From positions 62,001-126,000 of the forward strand of contig JAHJVE010000015.1 in assembly GCA_018828385.1 (NCBI GenBank): a stretch of 64,000 bases of DNA, read 5' to 3'. The position numbers and the translations under genes are program-made. The notes below the pieces were generated by a model. It was given only the letters and a program-made list of their open reading frames with translations. It ran no database searches and had not been told where the DNA came from. Shown here in pieces: positions 53,284 to 61,266 of the stretch (the first letter of the stretch is position 1; every line of letters starts with the position of its first letter). Source of the stretch: Gammaproteobacteria bacterium (GTDB lineage Bacteria; Pseudomonadota; Gammaproteobacteria; Burkholderiales; Rhodocyclaceae).

Positions 53284-54627
53284 ATGTCCGAAACCGCTGC
53301 ATTTTCCTATTCCCACGCCACCCTGCAACAGCTCTCCGAGGACGTCCTCAAGCACGCCAAGGCCAAGGGTGCGACGGCCTGCGAGGTCGATGTCTCCGAA
53401 GGCTTCGGGCAGTCGGTGACGGTGCGTTGCGACGAGGTCGAGACCATCGAGTTCAATCGCGACAAGGGCATCGGCATCACCATTTACTCCGGTCAGCGCA
53501 AGGGTTACGCCAGCACCTCGGATTTCTCGGCCCAGGCCCTGCGCGAAACGGTCGAGGCGGCGCTCGACATCGCCCGCTTCACGGCCGAGGACGACTGCGC
53601 CGGGCTGGCCGATGCGGCGCTCATGGCCAAGGATGTGCCCGATCTCGATTTGTACCATCCCTGGGCGTTGACCGTGGAGGATGCCATCGAGACGGCGCGT
53701 CGCTGCGAACAGGCGGCCTTCGAGGCCAGTCCGCTGGTCAGCAACTCGGAAGGCGCTTCGATCTCGACGCAGCAGGCTCATTTCGTCTCGGCCAACAGCC
53801 TCGGTTTCATGGGCGGCTATCCGACTTCGCGCCATTACATTTCCTGCTCGGTCATCGCTGGCGAACAGGAGGCCATGCAGCGCGACGACTGGTACACCAC
53901 GCATCGCGACGCGGCACACCTCGACGACGCGGCCAAGGTCGGCCGAACCGCCGCCGAACGCGCCATTGCCCGGCTCGGCGGGCGCAAGGTCAAGACCGGC
54001 GAATTCCCGATCATCCTCGAAGCGCCGCTTGCCGGCGGCCTGCTCGGCAGCCTGGTGCATGCCGCGAGCGGCGGCGCGCTGTATCGCAAATCCTCATTCC
54101 TGCTCGATCAGCTCGGCAAGAAAATCATGCCGGACTTCGTGCACATCGCCGAACGCCCGCATATCAAGTGCGGTCTGGGCAGCGCGTCCTTCGACAGCGA
54201 CGGTGTCGCGACCAGGGATCGCGATGTCGTCGCCGACGGCATCCTGCAGGGCTATTTCCTGAGCACCTACACGGCGCGCAAGCTCGGCATGCAAACGACG
54301 GCCAATGCCGGTGGCAGCCACAATCTGATCATCCAGCCCGGCGATCTCGATCTGGCCGGCCTGATGGCCAGGATGGGCCGCGGCCTGCTCGTCACCGAAC
54401 TGCTCGGCCACGGCATCAACTACGTGACCGGCGACTATTCGCGCGGCGCCGCCGGCTTCTGGATCGAGGACGGCAAGATCGCCTACCCGGTCGAGGAAAT
54501 CACCATTGCCGGCAATCTCAAGGCCATGCTGGCCGGCATCGTCGCCGTCGGCAACGATGTGCAGATTCGCGGCAGCAAGATCACCGGCTCGATCCTGCTC
54601 GACCGCATGACCATCGCCGGCGAATAG
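53284..54627 (+). CDS. pmbA: Metalloprotease PmbA/TldE
   Basis: 447 residues. PmbA/TldE forms a heterodimeric peptidase with TldD. Signatures: VTVRCDEVETIEFNRDKGIG in the N-terminal domain, LLGSLVHAASGGALYRKSSF in the middle and NYVTGDYSRGAAGFWIEDG near the end. It is divergent from darP with a 68-base gap. TldD is not in the window. The normal role is maturation of antibiotic peptides and turnover of CcdA-like proteins. Confidence 0.95.
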   Translation: MSETAAFSYSHATLQQLSEDVLKHAKAKGATACEVDVSEGFGQSVTVRCDEVETIEFNRDKGIGITIYSGQRKGYASTSDFSAQALRETVEAALDIARFTAEDDCAGLADAALMAKDVPDLDLYHPWALTVEDAIETARRCEQAAFEASPLVSNSEGASISTQQAHFVSANSLGFMGGYPTSRHYISCSVIAGEQEAMQRDDWYTTHRDAAHLDDAAKVGRTAAERAIARLGGRKVKTGEFPIILEAPLAGGLLGSLVHAASGGALYRKSSFLLDQLGKKIMPDFVHIAERPHIKCGLGSASFDSDGVATRDRDVVADGILQGYFLSTYTARKLGMQTTANAGGSHNLIIQPGDLDLAGLMARMGRGLLVTELLGHGINYVTGDYSRGAAGFWIEDGKIAYPVEEITIAGNLKAMLAGIVAVGNDVQIRGSKITGSILLDRMTIAGE

Positions 54628-54629
54628 GT

Positions 54630-55334
54630 TTACCCGAGCAGCAGGTCGCCGAGTCTGGCCGGCCGGCTGGCCGAAGCGGCCTCGGCCTGGGCGAGAAACA
54701 GCTCGGCCGCGGCTAGCGCGTCGGACAGCGCATGGTGCATCGGATAGCGGGGCAGATGGTGGCGGGCGCGCAGGGCGCCCAGGCGCAGGCTGCCGGGCGC
54801 CGACTGCGCAGCCTGGCGGCGGGCCAGGTCGAGCGTATCGATCACCGGCGGCAGGAAGCGGCCGCCGTAACAGGCCCGGCAGGCGGCATCGATGAAGCGC
54901 ACTTCGGTCGGCGTGTAGTGGGCGATCAACACCCGTCCCTTCAGATCGGCCAGAAACTCATCGAGCACGCTGCGTAGCGGCGCGCCCTCCGCGGCCCGGT
55001 CGTCGGTGATGCGATGGATGGTGACGCTGGCTTCATTGAGGGCACGCCGCGCCTGGACGAGGCGGTGGCGCGCCGTTTCCAGGCGGATTTCGGGGCCATC
55101 GAGGCAAACCCAGCCAAAACTCAGGATGTCGTCGCGCCTCGGGTCGCCGCCCGTTGTTTCGAGATCGAGGGCCAGGTAGCGCGTCGACCGCCAGTCGCCA
55201 TCTCTTTCCGGCAGCGGCGTCTCGAGGTAATCAACCAGAGGCCCGGCCGCGGCGGACCGGCGCAGGCTGGCCGCCTGCCAGCGGCGCTGGGCGGCGGGGC
55301 TGAAAAAGCGCTGGAGAAAAAGCGGCGGGGTCAT
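54630..55334 (-). CDS. DnaQ-family 3'-5' exonuclease
   Basis: 234 residues. The exonuclease fold carries ExoI LALDLETTGGDP (Asp and Glu), an ExoII region around VLIAHYTPTEVRFID and ExoIII HHALSDALAAAEL (His and Asp), so the DEDDh set is complete. It is a proofreading-type exonuclease domain outside the polymerase complex; the N-terminal about 45 residues are extra. It starts within the end of the upstream CNMP-CBS-DUF294 gene (ATGA overlap). This pair is frequent next to acetate or TRAP uptake genes in betaproteobacteria, as I recall it. Confidence 0.9.
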   Translation of the reverse strand: MTPPLFLQRFFSPAAQRRWQAASLRRSAAAGPLVDYLETPLPERDGDWRSTRYLALDLETTGGDPRRDDILSFGWVCLDGPEIRLETARHRLVQARRALNEASVTIHRITDDRAAEGAPLRSVLDEFLADLKGRVLIAHYTPTEVRFIDAACRACYGGRFLPPVIDTLDLARRQAAQSAPGSLRLGALRARHHLPRYPMHHALSDALAAAELFLAQAEAASASRPARLGDLLLG

Positions 55335-57187
55335 CGGATCAGCGTGTGCGGAAAGGCCAGGCGCAGGGCACTTTGCTGGGTGGCGATGGCGGCGAAGATG
55401 TCGCGCAGGTTGTGCCGCTCGCCGGCGCTCAGTTGCGCCGGATTGGCGAAATTATCCGGGACCAGGCCTTGCTCGAGCTGTTCCTGCTGGTGCCGGGTGC
55501 GCAGGGCGAGCAGGCATTCGAAGGCCGAGGCCAGGGTTTCTCCGCCGTCGTGGCTGAGCAGTTGGCTGCCGGCAACGGCGCGCAGGCGGGCCAGCGTGTC
55601 GGTGTCCGGGCAGCCGGCGGCGAGGGCGTGGATGCGGGCGAGATCGACAATGGGCAGGATGCCGTGGCGCTTCAGGTCGAGCTGGCCGGCGTGCTCGCCT
55701 TCATTGATGACCACCAGTTGTCGGAAGAAGCCGAGCGGCGGCGCGGTCGAGCAGCCATTGCCGACCAGATGGGCAAACAGCGTTTCGTGATGCGGCGCCT
55801 GCTCGCGGATCTGCTCGCGCAGCGGCCGGCCCAGGCTGTCGTCGCCGTGGATGACGCGGAAATCGAAGAGGTTGGTCGCCAGCCGGGCCTTCTGGGGATC
55901 GGTTTGCATGATCCAGTCGGCGAAGGTGTCGCGCCAGCCGCCGGCGGTTTTTCGCCACTCGCCATGGCTGGCCATCATGGCGCCTGGGCAGAGCATGAAG
56001 CCGCAGGCGGCCAGGCCGGCGCAGACCTCGCTGGCCAGTTCGGCGAAGTAGCCGGCGTGGCGGGAAGGGTCGAAGCTGTCGGCGAGGATCAGGGCGTTGT
56101 CCTGGTCGGAGTGCAGGGTCAGTTCCTGGCGGCCCTGTGAGCCGTAGGCGATCCAGGCATAAGGAACGGGCGGCGGCCCGAGGCGCGCTTCAGCGAGGGC
56201 CAGCAGGCGGCTGGCCAGCGCATCGCCGATGCTGGAAACGACGCGGCCGAGGATGCTGGCGTTGTCGCCGCGCCGGGCCAGGTTGAGCCAGAGTTCGGGG
56301 AGTTCGCCGGCCAGTACGGCGAGTTGGCCGAGGTCGGCAGCGCGCCGGATGCGGTCGGCCAGGTGCACGCTGCTGACGCCCTGGGCGCGGAGCAGGTCGG
56401 TGCTGCTGATCAGCCCGAGCAGGCGGCCATGGTGGGTTACCGGCAGGTGGTGAATGCCGCGCCCGGTCATCGTCAGCAGGGCTTCGAAGCCGGGCGCATC
56501 GGGCGGCAGGGTGAGCGGGTCAGGGGTCATGATCGTCGCCAGCGGCGTGCTGTCGGGCAGCCCGGCGGCGAGGCAGCGGCTGCGCAGGTCGCGGTCGGTG
56601 ACGATGCCGCAGAGTCGCTCGCCGTCCACAATGAGCAGGGCGGAAACCCGCTCGCGGGTCATCAGTTCGGCGGCAGCGCGGACGGTGGTCTCCGGCCTGG
56701 CACAAACGGGCGGCCTACCGACCAGGCTGGCCAGCGGCAGGCTGCCGGTGTCGCGTTCCGGCGCCTGGCGGGCGGCGAGGCGACTGTGGCGCAGCCGCTG
56801 GCCGAGGTCTTCGATGGCCCGGCGATGCAAGTCGGGATGCTCGGCCCACAACGCTTCGAGTTCGGTTTTGGGCAGGCCATAGACCAGCGTGTCTTCGCTG
56901 GCGTGGCCCGGCCAGTGGCGTTCCGGCGAGTCGGCCAGGCAGGCCGCGTCGTAGTGGTCGCCTTCGCCCAGGCGCCGGGCCAGTTGGCCATCGGCCTGGC
57001 GAAGTTCGACGGCGCCCTGGCGGATCAGCCACAGCGCCGGTTGGCCGGATGGGGGGAAAGGGGTGCCGCGACGCAGGTAGCGAATGACCAATCGGCGGGC
57101 GAACTTGTCCAGGCCGGCCGGGTCGAGGCCATCAAAGGGCGGGCATTCGGCCACGAAATCGCGAATTTCGGCCAGCTCGTCGTGCAT
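55331..57187 (-). CDS. Cyclic-nucleotide-binding/CBS/DUF294 nucleotidyltransferase-like protein
   Basis: 618 residues from ATG 57187 (AAGGAG upstream; an earlier in-frame ATG at 57262 lacks support). Order: a cNMP-binding-like domain (about 15-130), two CBS repeats (about 150-275; RVSALLIVDGERLCGIVTDR, then HHLPVTHHGRLLGLISSTDL) and a GlnD-like nucleotidyltransferase domain DUF294 (about 330-450; AYGSQGRQELTLHSDQDNAL) plus its C-terminal DUF294_C helix domain. The GSxxR-D-x-D pattern appears to be kept. Likely a regulatory nucleotidyltransferase responding to adenylate-type ligands; the target is unknown. It is upstream of the exonuclease gene and divergent from the TRAP binding proteins. Confidence 0.88.
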   Translation of the reverse strand: MHDELAEIRDFVAECPPFDGLDPAGLDKFARRLVIRYLRRGTPFPPSGQPALWLIRQGAVELRQADGQLARRLGEGDHYDAACLADSPERHWPGHASEDTLVYGLPKTELEALWAEHPDLHRRAIEDLGQRLRHSRLAARQAPERDTGSLPLASLVGRPPVCARPETTVRAAAELMTRERVSALLIVDGERLCGIVTDRDLRSRCLAAGLPDSTPLATIMTPDPLTLPPDAPGFEALLTMTGRGIHHLPVTHHGRLLGLISSTDLLRAQGVSSVHLADRIRRAADLGQLAVLAGELPELWLNLARRGDNASILGRVVSSIGDALASRLLALAEARLGPPPVPYAWIAYGSQGRQELTLHSDQDNALILADSFDPSRHAGYFAELASEVCAGLAACGFMLCPGAMMASHGEWRKTAGGWRDTFADWIMQTDPQKARLATNLFDFRVIHGDDSLGRPLREQIREQAPHHETLFAHLVGNGCSTAPPLGFFRQLVVINEGEHAGQLDLKRHGILPIVDLARIHALAAGCPDTDTLARLRAVAGSQLLSHDGGETLASAFECLLALRTRHQQEQLEQGLVPDNFANPAQLSAGERHNLRDIFAAIATQQSALRLAFPHTLIR

Positions 57188-57206
57188 CTCCACTCCTTGT
57201 CGTAGT

Positions 57207-57220
57207 GCGTCGCACGACGC
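57207..57220. promoter_or_regulatory. Palindrome GCGTCG-CA-CGACGC between divergent genes
   Basis: A perfect 6-2-6 inverted repeat lies 20 bases before the DUF294 gene start, in the 153-base gap shared with the first TRAP binding-protein gene. It is a candidate operator; nothing identifies the regulator. Confidence 0.35.
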
Positions 57221-57246
57221 AGTTTGCCACGGTTGACGGTGGGAAA

Positions 57247-57266
57247 TTAGGGTTTTCCGCAACTCG
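57247..57266 (+). promoter_or_regulatory. TTAGGGTTTTCC box upstream of the first TRAP binding protein
   Basis: TTAGGGTTTTCCGCAACTCG occurs 75 bases before the ATG. A closely similar box, TTAGGGTTTTCCACTACTCG, lies before the second paralog (58490-58509). The box was either duplicated with the gene or kept because both genes use the same regulator. Confidence 0.55.
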
Positions 57267-57340
57267 TAATTAATCTTTCTTTGTTAAACAATGCGTTCCG
57301 CCGTCAGTCCTGACGCAAAAATCAATCCGGAGGAGACAAG

Positions 57341-58429
57341 ATGCAACGTCGTGATTTTCTGAAAAAAGCTTCCATGGGTGCCGCCGCTGGTGCCGCCGCT
57401 ACCCTTGCCGCACCGGCGATCGCTGCCGATCTGCCGAGCATCAAGTGGCGCCTGACTTCCAGCTTTCCGAAGAGCCTGGACACCATTTACGGCGGTGCCG
57501 AACAACTGGCCAACCGCCTGCGCGAACTGACCGGTGGCAAATTCGACATCCGCGTCTTCGCCGGTGGCGAAATCGTTCCCGGCCTGCAGGCGCTGGATGC
57601 CGTGCAGCAGGGCACGGTCGAGTGCTGCCATACGGCTTCCTACTATTACGTCGGCAAGGATCGCACCTTCGCTTTTGGTACCACCATCCCGTTCGGTATG
57701 AACGCCCGTCAGACCAACGCCTGGATGTATCAGGGTGGCGGCCAGAAGTTGCTTGACGAGTTTTATGCCGGTTACAACTGCGTCTCCTTCCCGGGCGGCA
57801 ACAGCGGTTGCCAGATGGGCGGCTGGTGGCGCAAGGAAGTGAAGACCGTGGCCGATCTCAAGGGCATCAAGATGCGCATCGGCGGCCTCGGTGGCGCCGT
57901 GCTGACGCCGCTCGGCCTGGTGCCGCAGCAGATCGCCGCCGGTGACATCTACCCGGCGCTGGAGAAGGGCACGATCGATGCTGCCGAGTGGATCGGTCCT
58001 TATGACGACGAGAAGCTGGGTTTCTACAAGGTTGCCAAGCATTACTACGGTCCGGGCTGGTGGGAGCCGAGCACCTGCCTCGAGTTCTTCGTGAACAAGA
58101 CGGAATGGGACAAGCTGCCCAAGGAATACAAGGCCGCTTTCGCCTGTGCCGCCGCCGAAGCCAACGTGACGATGACCGCCGAATACGATCACAAGAACCC
58201 GATCGCACTGGCCAAGTTGCTGCAGAACGGCGTCAAGCTGCACAGCTTCTCCAAGGAAATCATGGAGGCCGCCTACAAGTCGGCGCAGCAGGTTTATGCA
58301 GACGAATCGGCCAAGAATCCGGCCTTCAAGAAGATCTACGACTCGTACAGCAAGTACGCCAAGAGCCAGCGTGCCTGGTTTGCCGTTGCCGAAATGCCGA
58401 TGGACCAGTTCGCGCAAGCACATCGCTGA
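57341..58429 (+). CDS. TRAP transporter substrate-binding protein DctP, Tat-exported (paralog 1)
   Basis: 362 residues. The N-terminus MQRRDFLKKASMGAAAGAAA is a twin-arginine (Tat) signal. The body is of the DctP/TakP subgroup: WRLTSSFPKSLDTIYGGAE, FAGGEIVPGLQALDAVQQG, GGWWRKEVKTVADLKG and GTIDAAEWIGPYDDEKLG. TakP-type receptors bind alpha-keto acids or other organic acids in the periplasm. GGAGGAGA precedes the ATG. The permease genes (small and large subunits) lie 4 kb away at the right end, in the opposite direction. A second copy of this gene follows. Confidence 0.92.
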   Translation: MQRRDFLKKASMGAAAGAAATLAAPAIAADLPSIKWRLTSSFPKSLDTIYGGAEQLANRLRELTGGKFDIRVFAGGEIVPGLQALDAVQQGTVECCHTASYYYVGKDRTFAFGTTIPFGMNARQTNAWMYQGGGQKLLDEFYAGYNCVSFPGGNSGCQMGGWWRKEVKTVADLKGIKMRIGGLGGAVLTPLGLVPQQIAAGDIYPALEKGTIDAAEWIGPYDDEKLGFYKVAKHYYGPGWWEPSTCLEFFVNKTEWDKLPKEYKAAFACAAAEANVTMTAEYDHKNPIALAKLLQNGVKLHSFSKEIMEAAYKSAQQVYADESAKNPAFKKIYDSYSKYAKSQRAWFAVAEMPMDQFAQAHR

Positions 58430-58449
58430 TCGTTCCTGGTCATTGATTC

Positions 58450-58477
58450 AAAAAAGGAGCTGCGGCTCCTTTTTTTG
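58450..58477 (+). terminator. Rho-independent terminator after the first TRAP binding protein
   Basis: AAAAAGGAGC-TGCG-GCTCCTTTTTTT, 20 bases after the stop. The two paralogs are therefore separate transcription units. Confidence 0.93.
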
Positions 58478-58489
58478 CGGCTGTGCTTG

Positions 58490-58509
58490 TTAGGGTTTTC
58501 CACTACTCG
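58490..58509 (+). promoter_or_regulatory. TTAGGGTTTTCC box upstream of the second TRAP binding protein
   Basis: TTAGGGTTTTCCACTACTCG lies 73 bases before the second paralog ATG, at nearly the same distance as the box before paralog 1. Apart from this box and the ribosome site the two upstream regions differ, which argues for selection on the box. Confidence 0.55.
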
Positions 58510-58581
58510 CAAAAAATGCTCTCTTGGTGAAGAATGGACCGATCGTCATGAATGGCGATTCCCATCCTTGGAGGAGACAAC

Positions 58582-59670
58582 ATGCAACGTCGTGATTTTC
58601 TGAAAAAGGCTTCCGTTGGTGCCGTTGCCGGCGCGGCGGCAACCGTTGCCGCACCCGCTATCGCCCAGTCATTGCCCAATATCAAGTGGCGCCTGACTTC
58701 CAGTTTTCCGAAGAGCCTAGACACCATTTACGGTGGCGCCGAGGTGCTGGCCAATCGCCTGCGGGCGATGACTGGTGGCAAGTTCGACATCCGCGTCTTT
58801 GCCGGCGGCGAAATCGTTCCCGGCCTGCAGGCGCTGGATGCCGTGCAGCAAGGCACCGTCGAGTGCTGCCACACCTGTTCGTATTACTACGTCGGCAAGG
58901 ACAAGACCTTCGGTTTCGGTACCTCGATTCCGTTCGGCATGACGGCCCGCCAGATGAACGCCTGGATCTACTACGGCGGCGGCCAGAAGCTGCTTGACGA
59001 CTTCTACAGCGATTACAACGTCCTGTCCTTCGCCGGCGGCAATACCGGTACCCAGATGGGCGGCTGGTGGCGCAAGGAAGTGAAGACCGTGGCCGACCTC
59101 AAGGGGGTCAAGATGCGCATCGCCGGTCTCGGCGGTACCGTCTTCTCGGCACTCGGCGTGGTGCCGCAGCAGGTGGCCGGCGGTGACATCTACCCGGCGC
59201 TGGAAAAGGGTACGATCGATGCGGCCGAGTGGGTTGGCCCTTACGACGATGAAAAGCTCGGCTTCTACAAGGTCGCCAAGAATTACTACTATCCGGGCTG
59301 GTGGGAGCCGGGTCCGGTCATCCACTTCTTCGTGAACAAGGCCGAATGGGCCAAGCTGCCGAAGGAGTATCAGGAGGCTTTCCGGGCCGCTGCCTTCGAA
59401 GCCAATGTGACGATGATGGCCGAGTACGACCACAAGAACCCGGCTGCCCTGGCCAAGCTCATGCAATCGGGCGTCAAGGTCCGCGAATTCTCGTCGGATA
59501 TTCTCAAGGCGACCAGCAAGGCTGCGACCGAGCTGTATGCCGACGAGTCGAGCAAGAATCCGGCGTTCAAGAAGATTTTCACCGAGTACGACAAATATCG
59601 TCGCACGCAGTCGGCCTGGTTCAGCCTGGCTGAGCGGCGCATGGACGGCTTCCTGCAGACTGGCAAGTAG
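58582..59670 (+). CDS. TRAP transporter substrate-binding protein DctP, Tat-exported (paralog 2)
   Basis: 362 residues, the same length as paralog 1 and very similar over the whole length, including the Tat signal MQRRDFLKKASVGAVAGAAA. Differences cluster around likely ligand contacts: for example GGNTGTQMGGWW versus GGNSGCQMGGWW, and YYYPGWWEPGPVIHFFVNK versus YYGPGWWEPSTCLEFFVNK. It probably arose by tandem duplication and may bind a different organic acid. ATG 58582 follows GGAGGAGA. It has its own promoter box and terminator. Confidence 0.92.
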   Translation: MQRRDFLKKASVGAVAGAAATVAAPAIAQSLPNIKWRLTSSFPKSLDTIYGGAEVLANRLRAMTGGKFDIRVFAGGEIVPGLQALDAVQQGTVECCHTCSYYYVGKDKTFGFGTSIPFGMTARQMNAWIYYGGGQKLLDDFYSDYNVLSFAGGNTGTQMGGWWRKEVKTVADLKGVKMRIAGLGGTVFSALGVVPQQVAGGDIYPALEKGTIDAAEWVGPYDDEKLGFYKVAKNYYYPGWWEPGPVIHFFVNKAEWAKLPKEYQEAFRAAAFEANVTMMAEYDHKNPAALAKLMQSGVKVREFSSDILKATSKAATELYADESSKNPAFKKIFTEYDKYRRTQSAWFSLAERRMDGFLQTGK

Positions 59671-59688
59671 GGACGAAGTCGGTCCCAG

Positions 59689-59718
59689 AAAAAACCCGCG
59701 ATTGTCGCGGGTTTTTTT
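59689..59718 (+). terminator. Rho-independent terminator after the second TRAP binding protein
   Basis: AAAAACCCGCG-ATTGT-CGCGGGTTTTTTT, 18 bases after the stop. Confidence 0.93.
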
Positions 59719-59728
59719 ACGGCCATTG

Positions 59729-59768
59729 ATTTGAAATTTGGCCGTTTTTTGCGGTTGACCGTAGGAAT
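59729..59768 (-). repeat. Dispersed repeat, copy 12
   Basis: Plus-strand reading ATTTGAAATTTGGCC, GTTTTTT, GCGGTTGACCGTAGGAATT. It lies between the terminator of the TRAP binding protein and the stop of the convergent dps, filling most of that gap. Confidence 0.85.
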
Positions 59769-59771
59769 TGG

Positions 59772-60233
59772 CTATTCGAGCAGGCTGCGCAGCATCCAGG
59801 CATTCTTTTCATGAATCTGCATGCGCTGGGTGAGGAGGTCGGCGGTTGGCTCGTCGCCGGCCTTGTCGACGATGGCGAAAATGCCGCGGGCGGTCTTGGT
59901 GACGGCTTCCTGGCCGGCGACCAGTTGCTTGATCATGTCCTCGGCCGAAACCTTGCCTTCGCTTTCCTTGATCACCGTGAGCTTGGCGAATTCGCTGTAG
60001 GTGCCGGGGGCGGCGACGCCCAGGGCGCGGATGCGTTCAGCGATGAGGTCGAGCGCGTTCCACAGTTCGGTGTATTGGTCCATGAACATCACGTGCAGCG
60101 TGTTGAACATCGGGCCGGTGACGTTCCAGTGGAAGTTGTGGGTCTTCAGGTAGAGGGTGAATGAGTCAGCCAGCAGATGAGACAGGCCTTCGGCGATTTT
60201 TTCGCGATCCTTCTTGGTGATTCCGATATCCAT
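59772..60233 (-). CDS. dps: Dps ferritin-like DNA-protection protein
   Basis: 153 residues. Dps forms a 12-mer that oxidises and stores iron and binds DNA under stress. The ferroxidase pattern is [19 protein letters not shown] then [21 protein letters not shown], with the expected His, Asp and Glu. GGGAGAAC precedes ATG 60233. It is in the same direction as fpr upstream but 157 bases away, with a repeat copy between. Confidence 0.95.
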   Translation of the reverse strand: MDIGITKKDREKIAEGLSHLLADSFTLYLKTHNFHWNVTGPMFNTLHVMFMDQYTELWNALDLIAERIRALGVAAPGTYSEFAKLTVIKESEGKVSAEDMIKQLVAGQEAVTKTARGIFAIVDKAGDEPTADLLTQRMQIHEKNAWMLRSLLE

Positions 60234-60362
60234 GATGTTCTCCCTTTGTCGATCAGGTGGGCGGCGACCAGCTGACTTACTGGTCAGTCAACGGTTGAAT
60301 GATGCGCGTCCTGCCGGCGCGTCGCCAATTCATTTTGGCTATTCTCACCATAGCCGCCCCCC

Positions 60363-60398
60363 ATTCCCACGGTCAACCGGAAATATCGCCTATTTTTC
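60363..60398 (+). repeat. Dispersed repeat, copy 13, reaching into the end of fpr
   Basis: CCACGGTCAACCGG, AAATAT, CGCC, TATTTTTC. Core intact; both A/T tracts changed from A-runs to mixed A/T at the same spacing. It contains the stop codon and last codons of fpr. Confidence 0.8.
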
Positions 60399-61169
60399 GA
60401 CAAAGGCGCGCTCGATGACGTAATCGCCCAGCCGGCCGCTGTAGTGATTGCCGACCTCGAAGCCGCGGGCGTTGAGCATGGCCGAGGTGTCTTCCAGCAT
60501 GGCCGGGCTGCCGCAGATCATGGCGCGGTCGGTGGCCGGGTCGAGCGGCGGCTGGTTGATGTCGGCGAAGAGCTTGCCGGACTCGATGAGGTCGGTCAGT
60601 CGCCCCTCGTTACGGAAAGGCTCGCGTGTCACCGTCGGGTAGTAAATCAGCTTTTCCTTGACCCAGTCGGCGAAGTATTCGTGCTCCTTCAAATCCTGCT
60701 CGATGTAGTCGTGGTAGGCCAGTTCGTTGGTCCACCGAACGCCATGGATGAGGATCACCTTCTCGAAACGCTCGTAGGTTTCCGGGTCGTGGATCAGGCT
60801 CATGAACGGTGCCAGTCCGGTGCCCGTGGCAAACATGAACAGGCGCTTGCCCGGCTTGAGGTCGCGCAGGACCAGCGTGCCGGTTGGCTTCTTGCTGACC
60901 AGGATCGGGTCGCCGGGCTGGAGGTGCTGCAGGCGGGAGGTCAGCGGGCCATCCTGGACCTTGATGCTGAAGAACTCGAGATATTCCTCGTGATTGGCGC
61001 TGGCGATGCTGTAGGCGCGGGTCAGCGGGCGGCCTTCGACCTCCAGGCCGATCATCACGAACTGGCCGTTGGTGAAGCGCAGGCCCGGGGCGCGCGTGGT
61101 GCGGAAGGTGAACAGGCTGTCGTTCCAGTGATGGACGGAAGTGACGGTTTCGGTAGCCAGATTGCTCAT
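60390..61169 (-). CDS. fpr: Ferredoxin-NADP reductase
   Basis: 259 residues. FAD and NADP domains are recognised by RAYSIASANHEEYLEFF, the FAD-phosphate region and FMFATGTGLAPFMSLI (NADP-binding), ending with VERAFVEK. It moves electrons between NADPH and ferredoxin or flavodoxin. AAGGAG precedes ATG 61169. It is divergent from a LysR gene with an 8-base inverted repeat between, the layout of the fpr-finR pair of Pseudomonas. Confidence 0.94.
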   Translation of the reverse strand: MSNLATETVTSVHHWNDSLFTFRTTRAPGLRFTNGQFVMIGLEVEGRPLTRAYSIASANHEEYLEFFSIKVQDGPLTSRLQHLQPGDPILVSKKPTGTLVLRDLKPGKRLFMFATGTGLAPFMSLIHDPETYERFEKVILIHGVRWTNELAYHDYIEQDLKEHEYFADWVKEKLIYYPTVTREPFRNEGRLTDLIESGKLFADINQPPLDPATDRAMICGSPAMLEDTSAMLNARGFEVGNHYSGRLGDYVIERAFVEK

Positions 61170-61218
61170 TTTTTACTCCTTCGCATGATGTATAGGACCG
61201 ATCTTAGGCGCCATTGTT

Positions 61219-61251
61219 TATTGATAAAAGCGGGTAATTTGCATATCAATA
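61219..61251. promoter_or_regulatory. TATTGATA...TATCAATA inverted repeat between fpr and lysR
   Basis: TATTGATA (61219-61226) and TATCAATA (61244-61251) form a perfect 8-base inverted repeat with a 17-base spacer in the 97-base gap between the divergent genes. It is a strong candidate operator for the LysR protein. Confidence 0.55.
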
Positions 61252-61266
61252 ATCTAAAATTCAGAT

